A stretch of DNA of 60,089 bases from Planctomycetota bacterium (lineage in GTDB: Bacteria > Planctomycetota > Phycisphaerae > Tepidisphaerales > Tepidisphaeraceae), in assembly GCA_039182125.1 (NCBI GenBank), contig JBCDCH010000022.1, positions 1-60,089 on the forward strand. The letters are read 5' to 3'. The position numbers were made by a program, and so were the translations under genes. Positions 58,181 to 60,089 of this stretch are shown here, piece after piece (within the stretch, counting starts at the first letter, position 1; each line of letters starts with the position of its first letter). Below the pieces are notes generated by a model that was not told the DNA's origin, did no database searches, and saw nothing but the letters and a program-made list of their open reading frames with translations.

Positions 58181-59365
58181 TCAGAAGCTCGCCACTGGGG
58201 CGATGTCTACTTCGCGGGTCTTTTTGATGAAGGTGCTGGTGCTGATCTTTTCCTGCAGTAACTGGTGGTACTCGTTGTCGTCGATCGGCAGGTCAACCCA
58301 ATCGTCTTTCCACGCGGACATGAGCATGGCGTTGGCGAGGGCGACGCCGTTGAGGCCGTCGGTGCCGGGGGCGAGTAGGGGCTTGCCGTCGAGGATGGCC
58401 TCGGTGAAGTTGATGAGGATGCCGCGGTGTTCGGGACCGTTGCCGCCGGGGATCTTGGTGTCCCAGGTTTCGGGCTTGTCGAAGGACTGTTCGCTTTCGT
58501 CGAGGAACTGCTTCACGCTGTCGGGCGTTCGCCAGTAGCGGATGTCGCTGCCTTCGAGCGTGACCTTGCCATGATCGGCGGCGATCTCCATGAACTGGCT
58601 GCCGGGTGCCTCGCCGGTGCTGGTGACGAAGACGCCTGTCGCGCCGTTCTCATATTCGACGTAGGCGGTGACCTCGTCCTCGGTTTCGATGTGATGGTGG
58701 TGACCCATCTTGCAGAACGCGCGGACACGCTTGGGCATGCCGCAGATCCATTGCCAGAGGTCGAGGTTGTGCGGCGACTGGTTGAGCAGCACCGCGCCGC
58801 CTTCACCTTCCCAGGTTCCTTTCCAGCCGGCGGTGTCGTAGTAGAACTGCGTGCGGAACCAGTCGGTGAGCACGTACATGGTGCGTTTGATCTCGCCGAG
58901 CTCGCCGGACTGGACGAGCTTGCGCATCTGCTGATGCGACTTGCGGGTGCGCTGGTTGAACATGATGCCGAAGACCAGGCCCTTCTCGGCCTTGGCTTTC
59001 TCGGCGGCGGCGTTCATCTCCTTGACCTGCTTAGTGTAAACCCCGGCCGGCTTTTCGCTGAGCACATGCAGGCCGTGGTCGAAGCCCTTGATCGCCAGCG
59101 GCGGGTGCAGGTAGTGGGGCGTCGCGATGAGGATCGCGTCGACCTCGCCGGACGCCATGAGTTCCTCCGGCGTCGCGAAGCCTTTGACCGGGTGGTGCGC
59201 GAACTCGTTGAGCCCGCGGTCGAGCTTTCTCGGATCGGTATCCGCGATGGCCGTGATGCGGAGGCGGGAGACGGGGTTGGGGCCGGTGAGCATGGACAGG
59301 TGCGCGCTGCCCATGCCGCCGATGCCGATGATGCCCAGTCGCAGTTCGTTGGCGTTTTGGTTCAT
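58181..59365 (-). CDS. Gfo/Idh/MocA-family oxidoreductase
   Basis: A 394-residue NAD(P)-dependent dehydrogenase, the family that oxidises or isomerises sugars and inositols. The Rossmann motif is LGIIGIGGMGSAH (residues 10-22), ADTDP is the nucleotide-ribose-binding turn at 41-45, and the EKPAG motif is at 104-108. The C-terminal domain begins with MFNQRTRKSHQQMRKLV, then GGAVLLNQSPHNLDLWQWICG holds the catalytic-type Asn/His/Asp. The ATG at 59365 gives MNQNANELRL. The longer frame upstream is not supported. Planctomycetes have many paralogues, so the substrate cannot be assigned. Confidence 0.92.
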   Translation of the reverse strand: MNQNANELRLGIIGIGGMGSAHLSMLTGPNPVSRLRITAIADTDPRKLDRGLNEFAHHPVKGFATPEELMASGEVDAILIATPHYLHPPLAIKGFDHGLHVLSEKPAGVYTKQVKEMNAAAEKAKAEKGLVFGIMFNQRTRKSHQQMRKLVQSGELGEIKRTMYVLTDWFRTQFYYDTAGWKGTWEGEGGAVLLNQSPHNLDLWQWICGMPKRVRAFCKMGHHHHIETEDEVTAYVEYENGATGVFVTSTGEAPGSQFMEIAADHGKVTLEGSDIRYWRTPDSVKQFLDESEQSFDKPETWDTKIPGGNGPEHRGILINFTEAILDGKPLLAPGTDGLNGVALANAMLMSAWKDDWVDLPIDDNEYHQLLQEKISTSTFIKKTREVDIAPVASF

Positions 59366-59409
59366 GGTGTGCCGACAGGTTGGCCCAGCGTGCCCGGAAA
59401 TGCAACGGG

Positions 59410-60089
59410 TCAGTCGAGGTGGATCGTGCCGTTGAGCGTGGTGCGGGCCTGGCCGGCGAGACGCACGCGATTGCCGTGGAGCTGGACGTCGACGGTGCCG
59501 CCGCGTCGGCTGCGCTGTCGGCAACGAAGTTGGGTCTTGCCCAGCCGCTCCGCCCAGAACGTCGCGAGGGCGCAGTGGGCGCTGCCGGTCACGGGGTCTT
59601 CGTCGATGCCATAGGCCGGCGCGAAGAATCGGCTGAACACGTCGAAGCCATCGCGGCCGGGAGCGGTCACGATCAGGCCGCGGGCGTCGGACTCTTTCAA
59701 TGCCACCAAGTCGGGCATGGCCGAATCGACGTCCTCGACCAGCACGAGCAAGTCCTCGCCCGCTTCGAACCGTTCACCGGCCAAGCCGAATGTCGATCCG
59801 GAACTTGGCGTCACCGGTCGGGCGGGGAAGTCGAGCGTGATCGCGTCGCCGATCCGCTCGGCATGTAATGGCCCGCTGAGCGTGTGGAAGGTGGTGACGC
59901 CGGCGCGGTCGAGGACATGGGCGGAGGCGAGCGTGGCGTGGCCGCAGAGCTTCACCTCCGACGCCGGGGTGAACCAACGCAGGTCGAACGTGCCGTCAGC
60001 CCGCTGCACGACGAACGCCGTCTCGCTCAGGTTCATCTGGGCCGCGATTTGTTGCATGAGCGGCTCGGGCAGCGCCGTCTCGGTGACCG
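59410..60089 (-). CDS. PhzF-family protein, partial (N-terminus outside window)
   Basis: A PhzF/diaminopimelate-epimerase-fold protein. The frame is open to the window edge, reading VTETALPEPLMQQIAAQMNLSETAFV, so the true start lies outside. About 30 N-terminal residues are missing. Conserved elements are NLSETAFV (catalytic Glu), FTPASEVKLCGHATLASAHVL, and the C-terminal FFAPAYGIDEDPVTGSAHCAL. PhzF itself isomerises a phenazine precursor, but most family members have unknown substrates and phenazine synthesis is not implied. It lies 44 bases upstream of the oxidoreductase on the same strand. Confidence 0.9.
   Translation of the reverse strand, partial: VTETALPEPLMQQIAAQMNLSETAFVVQRADGTFDLRWFTPASEVKLCGHATLASAHVLDRAGVTTFHTLSGPLHAERIGDAITLDFPARPVTPSSGSTFGLAGERFEAGEDLLVLVEDVDSAMPDLVALKESDARGLIVTAPGRDGFDVFSRFFAPAYGIDEDPVTGSAHCALATFWAERLGKTQLRCRQRSRRGGTVDVQLHGNRVRLAGQARTTLNGTIHLD

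Noticed and set aside
59410-60089. Phenazine biosynthesis
   Set aside because: PhzF-family membership alone does not show it, and no other phz genes are present.

Overview
The window looks like chromosomal DNA from a planctomycete, probably of the class Phycisphaerae. The base composition is high in GC. Three secreted proteins end in PEP-CTERM-type tails (VPEP, hydrophobic stretch, RRR). One enormous secreted protein begins with a LEPR-XLL-like motif and a DUF4347 domain, and there is a row of oversized pseudopilin genes. The class assignment is an inference from this gene content.

Bases 1-9000 hold housekeeping and small accessory genes: a zinc-ribbon membrane protein cut by the window edge, a LURP-one/scramblase-like protein, a short pheT, a DinB-fold protein, an FmdB zinc ribbon downstream of an RNase D homologue, a lone receiver protein, a radical SAM protein of the putative DNA modification/repair type, an aldo/keto reductase and a secreted hypothetical. 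Bases 9050-12470 are the most unusual accessory stretch. A DUF4130-UdgX fusion (the usual partner of the radical SAM protein) is followed by a RepA-like AAA ATPase enclosed between two perfect 56-bp inverted repeats. Each repeat is itself a hairpin, and the right one touches the -35 box of the tmRNA gene ssrA.

Bases 12660-14480 encode two PEP-CTERM proteins, one with a spondin-like domain. Bases 14876-36115 are a single reverse-strand gene for a protein of about 7080 residues: LEPR-XLL-like motif, DUF4347, cadherin-like and other beta domains, RTX calcium repeats, GSGY repeats, then a very long filamentous-haemagglutinin-like repeat region that includes a 149-residue super-repeat. Upstream on the same strand lie a CrtI-type phytoene desaturase with an odd internal insert and a separate RTX-repeat protein.

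Bases 39900-47900 hold a PEP-CTERM protein, a lipoprotein plus a membrane-anchored hypothetical, the pepP-accB-accC fatty-acid synthesis cluster, a PilZ protein, a secreted hypothetical and thiL. Bases 47900-58160 encode five consecutive pseudopilin-type proteins (GspH/I/J/K-like). The J-like one (653 aa) and K-like one (1589 aa) are several times the usual size and carry calcium-loop-like motifs or a lamin-tail-like module. The window ends with a Gfo/Idh/MocA oxidoreductase and a PhzF-family protein cut by the edge. I see no tRNA, rRNA, CRISPR array or complete insertion sequence.
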